NCBI GenBank assembly: GCA_016124845.1
Contig: WGMW01000016.1
Span: forward strand, 1-64,000
Length of the DNA stretch: 64,000 bases
Source of the DNA: Flavobacteriales bacterium
GTDB taxonomy: Bacteria; Bacteroidota; Bacteroidia; UBA10329
Reading direction: 5' to 3'
Within the stretch, counting starts at the first letter, position 1, and each line of letters opens with the position of its first letter. The position numbers and the translations under genes were made by a program. The notes beneath the pieces are model-generated. The model ran no database searches. It was given only the letters and a program-made list of their open reading frames with translations, and was not told where the DNA came from. Below are positions 25,521-34,947 of this stretch, in pieces.

Positions 25521-28500
25521 GACGTTGCTTTTTTATCTGTTCGTTTCACGATACGTTCCTGCCACATACTGTATAGCACAGGCACAATGAACATGGTCAT
25601 CACCTGTATAAGCATGCCCCCGAAAAGCGGAATGGACATCGGTCCCATGATGTCGGAACCCTTGCCTTGCGAGGTGAGTACGGGGATGAGCGCAATGATG
25701 GCCGTAGCTGCGGTGAGCATGGCTGGCCGAACACGCTTGGAAGCGGCATCAAGCACATCTTTCCTCACTGCCGCAAGATCCTTTGGTGGGAACTTCTCGA
25801 ACTGCTGTTTGAGGTAGGTTCCCATAATGACCCCATCATCCGTGGCAACTCCGAACAGCGCAATGAACCCGACCCAAACGGCCACACTCAAATTGACCGT
25901 ATGTACTTGGAACAGTTCGCGCATGTCAATGCCCGCCACATGGAAATGAAGGAACCATCCCTGACCGTAGCACCACAGCATGATGAACCCGCCCGACAGC
26001 GCCACAAACAGTCCGCTGAAAACCATACTTGTCATCGTTACCGAACGGAACTGGAAATAAAGAATGAGAAAGATGATGAGCAGCGAGATGGGCATTACCA
26101 CCATCAATCGGTTGGTGGCGCGCAGTTGGTTCTCATAGTTGCCCGTAAAGTGATAGCTGACACCTGACGGAAGCACCAACTCTCCCGATTTCAGCTTGGC
26201 ATCGATTACGTTCTGGGCATCTTCCACCACATCCACCTCCGCGTTCCCGTCCTTCATGTCAAAGATCACATAGCCGACAAGGAACGTGTCCTCACTCTTT
26301 ATCGCCTGCGGCCCGCGAACGTAATTGATGGACGCCAGTTCCTCCAGCGGAACCTGTACACCTGCCGGAGTTGGGATGAGCACATTCTTCAGATCATCCG
26401 GGTTATCTCGGAACTCACGCGCATACCGCACACGCACCGGAAAACGCTCCCGCCCTTCAACCGTGGTCGTCAGTTTCATACCACCGATGGCCACGCTGAT
26501 GGTCTTTTGCATGTCCTCAATGGTGAGGCCGTAACGCGCAATGGCCTTGCGGTCAATATCGATCTCCAGATATGGCTTGCCCACCACGCGGTCGGCAAAC
26601 ACGGCCGATGCTTCCACCGTTGGCACTTGCTTCAACACATTCTCCAGTTCGTAACCCGCCTTTTCAATGCTTTCGAGGTCGGGGCCGAACACCTTGATGC
26701 CCATCGGGGCGCGCATGCCCGTTTGCAGCATCACCAGCCGCGTCTGTATCGGTTGCAGTTTGGGAGCCGAGGTCAGACCGGGAATCTCTGCGTTCTTCAA
26801 TATCTCATTCCAGATATCGTCTGGCGAATGGATGTGTTCCCGCCATTGGCGGAAATACTCTCCGTCCTTGTCTTCAATAAGTTCCGCGTTCTCAATTACT
26901 CGGAACGCATCCTCACCGTATTTATACGTAGTGCTGTCTTTCAGAATGAACGCCCCATCCTCATTCACTTTGAACCGCATGCGTTCGCCATCCTCGTTCA
27001 ATTTGAACTCAGGTACATAATTGATCAGGTTCTCATACATGGAGACCGGAGCCGGGTCGAGGGCGGAATTCACCCGTCCCCATTTGCCAACGGTCACATC
27101 CACTTCGGGAATCGCATTCAGATTGCGGTCCACCTTTCGGATCACATCCAAATTCTCGGCAATACCCGAATGCGGCATGGTCGTGGGCATCAGCAGGAAC
27201 GAGCCTTCATCCAAGGAAGGCATGAACTCCTTGCCCAATCCAGGAAAGGTGGTTTGCATGCTTTGCCAACCCGAGGTTGAACGGATGTCCCAACCAAGCT
27301 TATCGACACCCTTGGCAATCGGCCCGAAAACCGTATCGAACCCGAGCCAACTGTTCGCTCCAAACACGATGACCACAATCGGAAGGGCGAGGAACTTCCA
27401 TTTGTTGGCGAGGCACCAGATCAGTATCGGTCGGTAAAAATGAATGACCGAAAGCAGCAGCCCAAGAATGACCCCATTCACAACAAGCACAAAAAGCATG
27501 TTGGAGAAGAAACTGTTCTGCGCGCCCAATGGCATCCATTGCACCGCAATGAAGTAACCGACAACAAGCACCGAAAGCACCACATCGATCACATTCACGT
27601 ACTTCCGTTTGTCTTCGGGCCAAAGCGGTTCCAACAGGTTATTGATACCGAACAGCACCAAGGCCAACGCCAGCCATTTTCCGAAGACCACCGCCAGCAA
27701 CAGACCGACCACGATCAGCGAGATGTTCCAGACCTTACCCACGCGCCCCTTGTCCAATCGCAAACCGAAAACGATATGCGCAAACATGGGAATGAAGATG
27801 AGTCCGATGACCAAAGCAGCGAGCATCGCAAAGGTCTTGGTGTAGGCCAGCGGAGTGAAGAGTTTTCCCTCGGCCGCCTGCATGGCGAACACAGGCAGAA
27901 AACTGACGATGGTGGTCATCAAAGCGGTAATGACGGCCGTGGCCACCTCCGCAGCACCTTCATAAATAACCTCCAGCAATTCTTTTCCTCGCTTACCCTC
28001 ATTCTCAGGCATTTCCTTGTGCCGGACGATATTCTCCGTGAAGACGATACCCACATCCACCATCACCCCGATGGCAATGGCAATACCCGAAAGCGCCACG
28101 ATATTCGCATCGATACCGAACTGCTTCATCATAATAAACGCCATCAGCACCCCGATGGGCAACAGGCTGGCAATGAGCAGAGAGGCCCGCAGGTTCATCA
28201 CCATCACGATGATCACCAGCAACGCGATCAGCATTTCCAAGGTCAGCGCATCCTCCAGCGTGCCGAGCGTTTCCTTTATCAGTCCCGTGCGGTCGTAAAA
28301 CGGAACGATGGTCACTTTAGAGGTGGTGCCATTCGCCAACTTCTTGCTCGGCAGACCCGGTTCAATTTCCTTGATCTTCTCCTTCAGGTTATTGATCACC
28401 TGCAGCGGATTGGCACCATAGCGCGCCACCACAACGGCACCTACAGCTTCCGAACCGCCCTTGTCCAACCCACCTCTGCGTGTGGCCGGACCGAAATTGA

Positions 28501-29344
28501 CCTTCGCCACATCCTTGATCTTAATGGGCACATTATCCTTCGAGATGATGACGCTCTCCTCCAGATCCTGAAGGTTTTCGATGTAGCCCAATCCTCGTAT
28601 CAGATACTCCACACGGTTGAACTCGATCGTCCGCGCACCGATATCGAGGTTGCTCTTCTTCACCGCGTTCATGATCTGCGCCACCGTTACGTGGTGGGCC
28701 TTCATGGCATTCGGATCGATATCCACCTGATACTCCTTCACAAAGCCACCGATGGAGGCCACTTCCGAAACGCCATCCACCGCGGTAAGCGCATAGCCCA
28801 CCTGAAAATCCTGAATGGTCCGCAACTCCTGCGGGTCCCAACCTCCTGTGGGGTTGCCGTTCTCATCCCGCCCTTCAAGCGTGTACCAGTAGATCTGTCC
28901 CAAGGCCGTGGCATCTGGCCCCAGCGCAGGCGAAACACCATCGGGCAGTGTTCCATCTGGCAACGAACTCAACTTCTCCAGCACCCGCGAGCGGCTCCAA
29001 TAGAACTCCACATCATCATTGAAAATGATATAGATGCTCGAAAGCCCGAAAATGGAATTGCTGCGGATGGTCTTCACCCCCGGAATTCCGAGCAGGGATG
29101 TGGTCAGCGGATACGTGATCTGATCCTCCACATCCTGTGGCGACATGCCCGGCCATTCCGTATAGACGATCTGCTGGTTCTCACCGATGTCCGGAATCGC
29201 ATCCACAGGCACCGGGTCGCGCGGAAACCAAGTGCTCTTCCAATTGAAAGGCGCATTGGCCACGCCCCATGCCACAAGCGCGCACAGCAGCAGAAGCGTT
29301 ACAAGTTTGTTCTCAAGAAAGAACCGTATGAATTTATTAAGCAT
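25517..29344 (-). CDS. CusA/CzcA-type heavy-metal RND efflux pump
   Basis: 1275 residues from the ATG at 29344 (MLNKFIRFFLENK). Typical HME-RND features are visible: the N-terminal helix, DIGENQQIVYTEWPG, the transmembrane IAIAIGVMVDVGIVFTENIV segment with proton-relay acidic residue, QTRLVMLQTGMRAPMGIKVFG in the porter domain, and GVATDDGVIMGTYL near the C-terminus. Unlike the ~1040-residue E. coli CusA, it has about 200 extra residues, with additional hydrophobic segments near the middle (about 530-700), as in many Bacteroidota homologues. With its adaptor and channel partners it is expected to export Cu(I)/Ag(I); zinc/cobalt specificity cannot be excluded. Confidence 0.93.
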   Translation of the reverse strand: MLNKFIRFFLENKLVTLLLLCALVAWGVANAPFNWKSTWFPRDPVPVDAIPDIGENQQIVYTEWPGMSPQDVEDQITYPLTTSLLGIPGVKTIRSNSIFGLSSIYIIFNDDVEFYWSRSRVLEKLSSLPDGTLPDGVSPALGPDATALGQIYWYTLEGRDENGNPTGGWDPQELRTIQDFQVGYALTAVDGVSEVASIGGFVKEYQVDIDPNAMKAHHVTVAQIMNAVKKSNLDIGARTIEFNRVEYLIRGLGYIENLQDLEESVIISKDNVPIKIKDVAKVNFGPATRRGGLDKGGSEAVGAVVVARYGANPLQVINNLKEKIKEIEPGLPSKKLANGTTSKVTIVPFYDRTGLIKETLGTLEDALTLEMLIALLVIIVMVMNLRASLLIASLLPIGVLMAFIMMKQFGIDANIVALSGIAIAIGVMVDVGIVFTENIVRHKEMPENEGKRGKELLEVIYEGAAEVATAVITALMTTIVSFLPVFAMQAAEGKLFTPLAYTKTFAMLAALVIGLIFIPMFAHIVFGLRLDKGRVGKVWNISLIVVGLLLAVVFGKWLALALVLFGINNLLEPLWPEDKRKYVNVIDVVLSVLVVGYFIAVQWMPLGAQNSFFSNMLFVLVVNGVILGLLLSVIHFYRPILIWCLANKWKFLALPIVVIVFGANSWLGFDTVFGPIAKGVDKLGWDIRSTSGWQSMQTTFPGLGKEFMPSLDEGSFLLMPTTMPHSGIAENLDVIRKVDRNLNAIPEVDVTVGKWGRVNSALDPAPVSMYENLINYVPEFKLNEDGERMRFKVNEDGAFILKDSTTYKYGEDAFRVIENAELIEDKDGEYFRQWREHIHSPDDIWNEILKNAEIPGLTSAPKLQPIQTRLVMLQTGMRAPMGIKVFGPDLESIEKAGYELENVLKQVPTVEASAVFADRVVGKPYLEIDIDRKAIARYGLTIEDMQKTISVAIGGMKLTTTVEGRERFPVRVRYAREFRDNPDDLKNVLIPTPAGVQVPLEELASINYVRGPQAIKSEDTFLVGYVIFDMKDGNAEVDVVEDAQNVIDAKLKSGELVLPSGVSYHFTGNYENQLRATNRLMVVMPISLLIIFLILYFQFRSVTMTSMVFSGLFVALSGGFIMLWCYGQGWFLHFHVAGIDMRELFQVHTVNLSVAVWVGFIALFGVATDDGVIMGTYLKQQFEKFPPKDLAAVRKDVLDAASKRVRPAMLTAATAIIALIPVLTSQGKGSDIMGPMSIPLFGGMLIQVMTMFIVPVLYSMWQERIVKRTDKKATS

Positions 29345-29347
29345 TTT

Positions 29348-29480
29348 ACCCCTCTTTGTCTCCCCCAAGGAGAGAATTCGCTATGATGAATAGAGTTGGT
29401 GAGACGCAACGTCTCTTGCATCTGCAACTATCGCATGCAGACGCGCCAAAGCCTCTCCGCCTTAGGCGGATTGGAGGGGT
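29348..29480. repeat. MITE-like inverted repeat ahead of cusA
   Basis: Ends ACCCCTC (29348-29354) and GAGGGGT (29474-29480) are inverted. The interior has two perfect hairpins, GAGACG-CAA-CGTCTC (29401-29415) and CCGCC-TTA-GGCGG (29457-29469). It resembles the element at 63236-63337 in having ACCCCTC ends and internal C-rich palindromes, so both may belong to one non-autonomous family. Confidence 0.5.
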
Positions 29481-29482
29481 TT

Positions 29483-29863
29483 CTAAATAAGAAAGGATTG
29501 AATGAGAACAGGGATGTCCCTGTCAGGTATAGGTGGCCTGTAATGCAGATAGGATGCATGGTCGGCTACATACAAAAGGTCAAAGGATGGATGACCGATA
29601 AGGATTGAAATAAGCGTGGCAACCTCAAGGCTCACCGTATGTACAGGAGCAACCGAAAAATCCTCATCGAACTGATAGACCTTCTGCTCGTGCTTGCAGC
29701 AGCCCATTTCCATGGCCTCGTCTTCATCGCAGTTTCCACAGGTGGCCATCACATACAGTTTCATGCCCGAAAGCCGACCACGGCAATAATGCTTGTTCAC
29801 CGTCACACCGAACGTGGACAGCAACAGCACCACCGACATCAATATGGAAACTACCCTGCTCAT
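29483..29863 (-). CDS. HYC_CC_PP family protein
   Basis: 126 residues. An N-terminal signal or anchor helix (about 4-22) is followed by NKHYCRGRL (the HYC motif), a CGNCDEDE...GCCKHEQ cysteine cluster (the CC motif), a hydrophobic middle segment and the YRPPIPDRD tail (the PP motif). These are the naming features of a small Bacteroidota family often placed beside copper-efflux genes. Metal sensing or binding is a fair inference from the cysteines and location but is not shown. It is first in the copper cassette, separated from cusA by a MITE-like repeat. Confidence 0.85.
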   Translation of the reverse strand: MSRVVSILMSVVLLLSTFGVTVNKHYCRGRLSGMKLYVMATCGNCDEDEAMEMGCCKHEQKVYQFDEDFSVAPVHTVSLEVATLISILIGHPSFDLLYVADHASYLHYRPPIPDRDIPVLIQSFLI

Positions 29864-29942
29864 TTTGCAACGCTAAGGTAAAAAATGCTTTTTCAAATGA
29901 ACATGAGAACCGTCTGGATGAGAACGACAAATTGCTTCACCC

Positions 29943-29983
29943 AAAAAGAAAAGTCCTTGACATTCAATTGAACATCAAGGACC
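29943..29983 (-). terminator. Terminator of tRNA-Arg
   Basis: On the minus strand GTCCTTGA and TCAAGGAC form an 8-bp stem (29953-29960 with 29975-29982) around a loop holding the palindrome TTCAATTGAA, followed by TTTTCTTTTT. It begins 16 bp after the mature tRNA end. Confidence 0.85.
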
Positions 29984-29998
29984 TCACAAACCTAAATG

Positions 29999-30072
29999 TG
30001 ACCCCGGAGAGATTCGAACTCCCAACCCTCAGAGCCGAAATCTGATATTCTATCCAGTTGAACTACGGAGCC
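29999..30072 (-). tRNA. tRNA-Arg(TCG)
   Basis: 74-nt cloverleaf on the minus strand with acceptor GGCTCCG, anticodon stem TCAGA/TCTGA around loop TTTCGGC (anticodon TCG, decoding CGA) and T arm GGGAGTTCGAATCTCTC. CCA is not encoded. Its 3' end faces the copper cassette. Confidence 0.93.
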
Positions 30073-30083
30073 AAATAGGGCTG

Positions 30084-30091
30084 CAAATGTA
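30084..30091 (-). promoter_or_regulatory. -7 promoter box of tRNA-Arg
   Basis: TACATTTG on the minus strand (exact TAnnTTTG), 11 nt before the mature tRNA 5' end. The same TTACATTTGCAG string precedes the tRNA-Thr(TGT) cluster. Confidence 0.6.
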
Positions 30092-30127
30092 ACTTTCTGC
30101 CGCGAAAGATGAACGCGCTTTGGCGGT

Positions 30128-30451
30128 TTATGCCTGCGCTGTAGGACCTCCGAAATTCATCGGTAGCGGTGGCGGACCATCGGTATGCTTGATGGTGCCA
30201 TGCTCCGATTCGTACTTGGCCACATTGTCCTGCAATGCTTTCATAAAGCGCTTGGCGTGTTCCGGTGTAAGCACTACACGCGATTTCACTTTTGCTTTGG
30301 GAACTCCCGGCATCACTTTAATGAAATCGACCACGAACTCTGCTGTGGAATGCGTGATGATGGCCAAGTTGGAGTAAACGCCATCGGCCACTTCCTCACT
30401 CAATTCTATACTCAGTTGTCCCTGTTGGGGCTGTTGATTATCGTCTGCCAT
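30128..30451 (-). CDS. DUF3467 domain protein
   Basis: 107 residues, soluble, of the DUF3467 family. The core LSIELSEEVADGVYSNLAIITHSTAEFVVDFIKVMPGVPKA and RVVLTPEHAKRFMKALQDN segments match the family over its full length; the tail is Pro/Gly-rich. The function is unknown. It lies just downstream of rpoC on the same strand in this and other Bacteroidota genomes, so it may be co-regulated with the polymerase operon despite the intervening terminator. Confidence 0.9.
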   Translation of the reverse strand: MADDNQQPQQGQLSIELSEEVADGVYSNLAIITHSTAEFVVDFIKVMPGVPKAKVKSRVVLTPEHAKRFMKALQDNVAKYESEHGTIKHTDGPPPLPMNFGGPTAQA

Positions 30452-30454
30452 TTT

Positions 30455-30500
30455 TTAGCTGTTAGCTGCTGGCCGTTGGCCATTAGCGGTTTATGTATCG
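30455..30500. repeat. Decayed GTTAGCTGCTGGCCGTTGGCCATTAGC-type repeat
   Basis: A low-complexity stretch built from TTAGC, GGCC and GCCATTAGC words lies between rpoC and the DUF3467 gene. The rpoC terminator arms next to it reuse the words GCCATTAGC and GGCTAACTGC, suggesting one original element. Confidence 0.4.
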
Positions 30501-30513
30501 ATCAACGAATGAA

Positions 30514-30565
30514 CAAAAAAGAAAGCCATTAGCAATAACCTGTCGGCTAACTGCTAATGGCTTTC
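30514..30565 (-). terminator. Terminator of the rpoBC operon
   Basis: On the minus strand GAAAGCCATTAGC and GCTAATGGCTTTC form a perfect 13-bp stem (30521-30533 with 30553-30565) followed by TTTTTTG. It lies 17 bp after the rpoC stop. Confidence 0.85.
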
Positions 30566-30581
30566 TTCAAAATAGCTATGC

Positions 30582-33500
30582 TTACGCTTCGGCCTCTTCT
30601 TCCTTAGCTGCCATAAGCGCTTCGTACTCTTCTTTGGAACCGACAACCAGTTTGTCGTACTCACGAAGACCTGTACCTGCTGGGATAAGGTGACCAACGA
30701 TCACGTTCTCTTTCAAGCCGTGAAGTTCATCCATCTTACCGCTTACAGCTGCTTCGTTCAACACTTTGGTCGTTTCCTGGAACGATGCCGCAGAGATGAA
30801 GCTGTCCGTCTGAAGCGATGCTCTGGTGATACCCTGAAGCATTGGCTCTGAAGTGGCCGGGATCGCCTCACGGGCAACAACAGGCTTCAAGTCCTTACGC
30901 TTCAGTACCGAGTTCTCATCGCGAAGCTTACGGGCAGTAATGATCTGACCAGACTTCAATGATTCCGAATCACCTGGATCTTCCACATACATCTTACCGA
31001 AGATCCAATCGTTCTCCTCACGGAATTCGTAACGGTTGGCCAATTCTTTCTCCAAGAATCTTGTATCACCTGGATCGAGGATGTTCACTTTACGCATCAT
31101 CTGACGCACGATAACTTCGAAGTGCTTATCATTGATCTTCACACCCTGAAGTCGGTAAACTTCCTGAATCTCGTTCACCAAGTACTCCTGAACGGCCGTT
31201 GGTCCTTTGATCAACAGGATGTCAGATGGCGTGATGGCACCTTCAGAAAGTGGCTGTCCCGCACGAACGAAGTCGTTCTCCTGAACCAGAATGTGCTTAG
31301 AAAGCGACACAAGGTACTTCTTCACATCACCCGTTCTGGTTTCGATGATGATCTCGCGGTTACCTCGCTTGATCTTACCGAATGAAGCCACACCGTCAAC
31401 CTCAGATACAACCGCTGGGTTTGATGGGTTACGAGCCTCGAACAACTCGGTAACACGTGGAAGACCACCCGTAATATCACCGGACTTACCAGAAACACGC
31501 GGAATCTTCACAAGCGTTTCACCTGCTTTCACTTCCTGACCGTCTTGAACCGCAATGTGCGCACCTACCGGTGTGTTGTAGTTCTTGATCTCCTTGGTCT
31601 TACCACCAGACACAACGTGAATGGCCGGGATCATCTTCTTGTCCTTGGTGTCGATGACCACCATTTCGTTGAAACCTGTCTGTTCGTCAGATTCCACGCG
31701 GTAAGTGATACCATCGGCAAGGTTTTCGAACATGACCTTACCATCAACCTCAGACACGATGACCGCGTTGAATGGATCCCAATCGCAGATCAGTTCATCC
31801 TTCTTCACTTTCGCGCCATCCTTGATGTACAGTTTAGAACCGTAAGGAATGTTGTGTGTGGCTACAAGAACACCTGTGCTCTTGTTCACCAAACGAAGCT
31901 CCGCTGAACGTCCGATAACCACTTCGTAGTCACCTTCAGAACTCTTAACGGTTCTCAGTTCGTCAAATTCAGCAGTAGCCTCAGACTTGGCACGGATCTG
32001 TGATTCAGATGCAATGTGCGAAGCAACACCACCCACGTGGAACGTACGAAGCGTCAACTGTGTACCGGGCTCACCGATCGATTGTGCAGCGATTACACCA
32101 ACAGCCGAACCTTTCTTGATCTCACGACCACTTGAAAGGTCACGTCCGTAGCACTTGGCGCAGCATCCACGCTTGGTTTCACATGTCAGTACCGAACGGA
32201 TCTCAACTGAATCGATTCCAGCGGCCTCAATGGCTTTGCCTTCATCTTCGTTGATCAGCTCGCCAGAAGCAACGATCACCTCACCCGTTTCTGGGTTCAA
32301 CACATCGTGCAGCGAAGTTCTTCCAATGATTCGATCGTAAAGCGATTCGATAATATCCTCGTTTTTCTTCAACGCAGTTGCAACAAGACCACGGAGTGTT
32401 CCACAGTCGTCTTCGTTGATGACCACGTCCTGCGCAACGTCAACAAGACGTCTTGTAAGGTAACCCGCGTCAGCCGTTTTCAAGGCCGTATCCGCAAGAC
32501 CCTTACGGGCACCGTGCGTAGAGATGAAGTACTCAAGGATCGAAAGTCCTTCCTTAAAGTTTGAAAGGATCGGGTTCTCGATAATTTCCTGCGTGGTAGC
32601 ACCAGATTTCTGTGGCTTGGCCATCAGACCTCGCATACCAGAAAGCTGACGGATCTGCTCCTTAGAACCCCTCGCACCAGAATCAAGCATCATGTAAACA
32701 GAGTTGAAGCCTTGCTTATCCTCTGCCATCTGCTTCATCAAGGTCTGCGTCAAACGAGAGTTGGTGTGCGTCCAGATGTCGATGATCTGGTTGTAACGCT
32801 CGTTATTGGTGATGAATCCCATGTTGAAGTTCGCCATCACCTCATCTACTTGCGCCTGCGCCTTATCAATCATCTCTTCCTTAGCAGCAGGAATAAGCAC
32901 ATCTCCCAAGTTGAACGAAAGTCCACCACGGAATGCGCTCATGAAACCAAGACCTTTGATCCTGTCGAGGAATCGCGCTGACTCGGCCATACCTACACGG
33001 TAGATGATGTCACCAATAATATCGCGAAGTGCCTTTTTGGTCAATACTTCGTTGATATAAGCAATGCCTTTAGGAACAACCTGATTGAAAAGTACACGAC
33101 CTACCGTTGTCTCGATCACAGATGGTTTCTCTCCCTCAATATGAGATGGAACACGCACCTTGATGATCGCATGCAGATCGACTTTCTTCTCATTGTGAGC
33201 AATGATCACTTCTTCCGCAGAGTAGAAGGTCATTCCTTCACCTTTCACTTTCTCATCAGCTGTGCTGCGCTTCTCTTTGGTCATGTAGTACAGACCAAGA
33301 ACCATGTCCTGCGATGGTACGGCAATAGGCGCACCGTTCGCTGGGTTCAAAATGTTGTGCGAAGCAAGCATCAACAGCTGCGCTTCCAAAATGGCCGCGT
33401 TGCCCAATGGCAAGTGAACCGCCATCTGGTCACCGTCAAAGTCAGCGTTAAAGGCCGTACAGACCAATGGGTGAAGCTGAATCGCCTTCCCTTCGATCAA

Positions 33501-34871
33501 TCTTGGCTGGAACGCTTGGATACCCAAACGGTGTAGCGTTGGAGCACGGTTTAGGAGAACTGGGTGGTTTGTCAACACATTCTCCAAGATGTCCCAAACA
33601 ACAGCGTCTTTCTTATCAACCAATTTCTTGGCAGACTTCACGGTCTTCACAATACCTCGCTCAATCATCTTACGGATGATGAACGGCTTGTAAAGCTCCG
33701 CAGCCATTCCTTTTGGAAGACCACACTGATGCATTTCCAATTCTGGACCTACAACAATTACCGAACGTGCAGAATAGTCAACACGCTTACCGAGAAGGTT
33801 CTGACGGAAACGTCCTTGCTTTCCTTTCAACGAGTCTGAAAGTGACTTCAGCGCTCGGTTCGATTCGGTCTTGACAGCCGAAGATTTTCTTGAGTTATCG
33901 AACAGCGAATCAACAGATTCCTGAAGCATACGCTTCTCGTTACGCAAGATCACCTCTGGAGCTTTGATCTCGATCAGACGCTTCAGACGGTTGTTACGGA
34001 TGATCACCCTTCTGTAAAGGTCATTCAGATCCGATGTTGCGAAACGACCACCATCCAACGGTACCAACGGACGAAGGTCTGGTGGAATTACTGGGATCAC
34101 CTTCACAACCATCCATTCTGGGCGGTTTTCGATGTTTGCCTGCGCTCCACGGAAAGCCTCAACTACTTGAAGTCTCTTAAGCGCTTCGTTCTTACGTTGC
34201 TGGCTTGTTTCCGTATTTGCCTTGTGGCGAAGTTCAAATGAAAGCTCATCCAACTTCAAGCCCATCAGCAAAGACTCCAATGCCTCGGCACCCATCTTCG
34301 CAACGAACTTGTTCGGATCGCTGTCATCCAAGTACTGGTTTTCCTTTGGAAGTCTTTCCAACGCGTCCAAATACTCATCTTCCGTAAGGAAATCCATGTA
34401 ATTCAATGGTTCTCCTTCGTTGTTTACGGCATCACCTGGATTGATTACCACGTAACGCTCGTAATAGATGATCATGTCCAACTTCTTGGTTGGAAGACCA
34501 AGCAGGTAACCGATCTTGTTCGGCAACGAACGGAAGTACCAGATGTGTGCTACAGGAACAACCAATTGGATGTGTCCCATTCGCTCACGTCTTACCTTCT
34601 TCTCAGTTACTTCAACACCACAACGGTCGCAAATGATTCCCTTGTAACGGATTCGCTTATACTTTCCGCAATGACATTCGTAATCCTTTACAGGTCCGAA
34701 AATCCTTTCGCAGAAAAGTCCATCACGCTCAGGCTTATAGGTCCTGTAGTTGATGGTTTCAGGCTTCAACACCTCACCTCTCGAAGCTTCCAATATCTTC
34801 TCTGGTGAAGTAAGGCTGATGATAACCTTCTTAAAATTGCTTTTGATCTTATTCTCTCTTTTGAGGGCCAT
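30582..34871 (-). CDS. rpoC: DNA-directed RNA polymerase subunit beta'
   Basis: 1429 residues, full length for Bacteroidota. Visible landmarks are the N-terminal zinc site ([20 protein letters not shown], about 70-90), the catalytic magnesium loop NADFDGDQ (about 474-481), the bridge-helix/trigger-loop region, and the second zinc site [13 protein letters not shown] (about 893-905). It forms the active-site cleft of RNA polymerase with the beta subunit. It lies 76 bp downstream of rpoB, with a strong GC hairpin in between, and is followed by a terminator. Confidence 0.99.
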   Translation of the reverse strand: MALKRENKIKSNFKKVIISLTSPEKILEASRGEVLKPETINYRTYKPERDGLFCERIFGPVKDYECHCGKYKRIRYKGIICDRCGVEVTEKKVRRERMGHIQLVVPVAHIWYFRSLPNKIGYLLGLPTKKLDMIIYYERYVVINPGDAVNNEGEPLNYMDFLTEDEYLDALERLPKENQYLDDSDPNKFVAKMGAEALESLLMGLKLDELSFELRHKANTETSQQRKNEALKRLQVVEAFRGAQANIENRPEWMVVKVIPVIPPDLRPLVPLDGGRFATSDLNDLYRRVIIRNNRLKRLIEIKAPEVILRNEKRMLQESVDSLFDNSRKSSAVKTESNRALKSLSDSLKGKQGRFRQNLLGKRVDYSARSVIVVGPELEMHQCGLPKGMAAELYKPFIIRKMIERGIVKTVKSAKKLVDKKDAVVWDILENVLTNHPVLLNRAPTLHRLGIQAFQPRLIEGKAIQLHPLVCTAFNADFDGDQMAVHLPLGNAAILEAQLLMLASHNILNPANGAPIAVPSQDMVLGLYYMTKEKRSTADEKVKGEGMTFYSAEEVIIAHNEKKVDLHAIIKVRVPSHIEGEKPSVIETTVGRVLFNQVVPKGIAYINEVLTKKALRDIIGDIIYRVGMAESARFLDRIKGLGFMSAFRGGLSFNLGDVLIPAAKEEMIDKAQAQVDEVMANFNMGFITNNERYNQIIDIWTHTNSRLTQTLMKQMAEDKQGFNSVYMMLDSGARGSKEQIRQLSGMRGLMAKPQKSGATTQEIIENPILSNFKEGLSILEYFISTHGARKGLADTALKTADAGYLTRRLVDVAQDVVINEDDCGTLRGLVATALKKNEDIIESLYDRIIGRTSLHDVLNPETGEVIVASGELINEDEGKAIEAAGIDSVEIRSVLTCETKRGCCAKCYGRDLSSGREIKKGSAVGVIAAQSIGEPGTQLTLRTFHVGGVASHIASESQIRAKSEATAEFDELRTVKSSEGDYEVVIGRSAELRLVNKSTGVLVATHNIPYGSKLYIKDGAKVKKDELICDWDPFNAVIVSEVDGKVMFENLADGITYRVESDEQTGFNEMVVIDTKDKKMIPAIHVVSGGKTKEIKNYNTPVGAHIAVQDGQEVKAGETLVKIPRVSGKSGDITGGLPRVTELFEARNPSNPAVVSEVDGVASFGKIKRGNREIIIETRTGDVKKYLVSLSKHILVQENDFVRAGQPLSEGAITPSDILLIKGPTAVQEYLVNEIQEVYRLQGVKINDKHFEVIVRQMMRKVNILDPGDTRFLEKELANRYEFREENDWIFGKMYVEDPGDSESLKSGQIITARKLRDENSVLKRKDLKPVVAREAIPATSEPMLQGITRASLQTDSFISAASFQETTKVLNEAAVSGKMDELHGLKENVIVGHLIPAGTGLREYDKLVVGSKEEYEALMAAKEEEAEA

Positions 34872-34914
34872 TTGAGAACTTTTAACTTTTAATATTCTGT
34901 TGAGTTAAAATTCC

Positions 34915-34937
34915 CCTCCCGAGCGTGGCTCGGGAGG
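34915..34937. other. Perfect GC-rich hairpin between rpoB and rpoC
   Basis: CCTCCCGAGC and GCTCGGGAGG form a perfect 10-bp stem with a 3-nt loop in the 76-bp rpoB-rpoC gap. No T tract directly follows on the transcribed strand, so an RNA-processing or mRNA-stability element is more likely than a terminator. Confidence 0.7.
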
Positions 34938-34947
34938 AAAACCGTTA

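Noticed and set aside
27440-29386. 648-codon open frame antisense to cusA
   Set aside because: It is a codon-mirror of a long GC-rich gene, rich in His/Gln/Arg with no domain; the opposite strand has a complete RND pump.
29943-30072. attL/attR pair at tRNA-Arg flanking the copper cassette
   Set aside because: No second copy of the tRNA-Arg 3' end was found near 20.9-21.6 kb.
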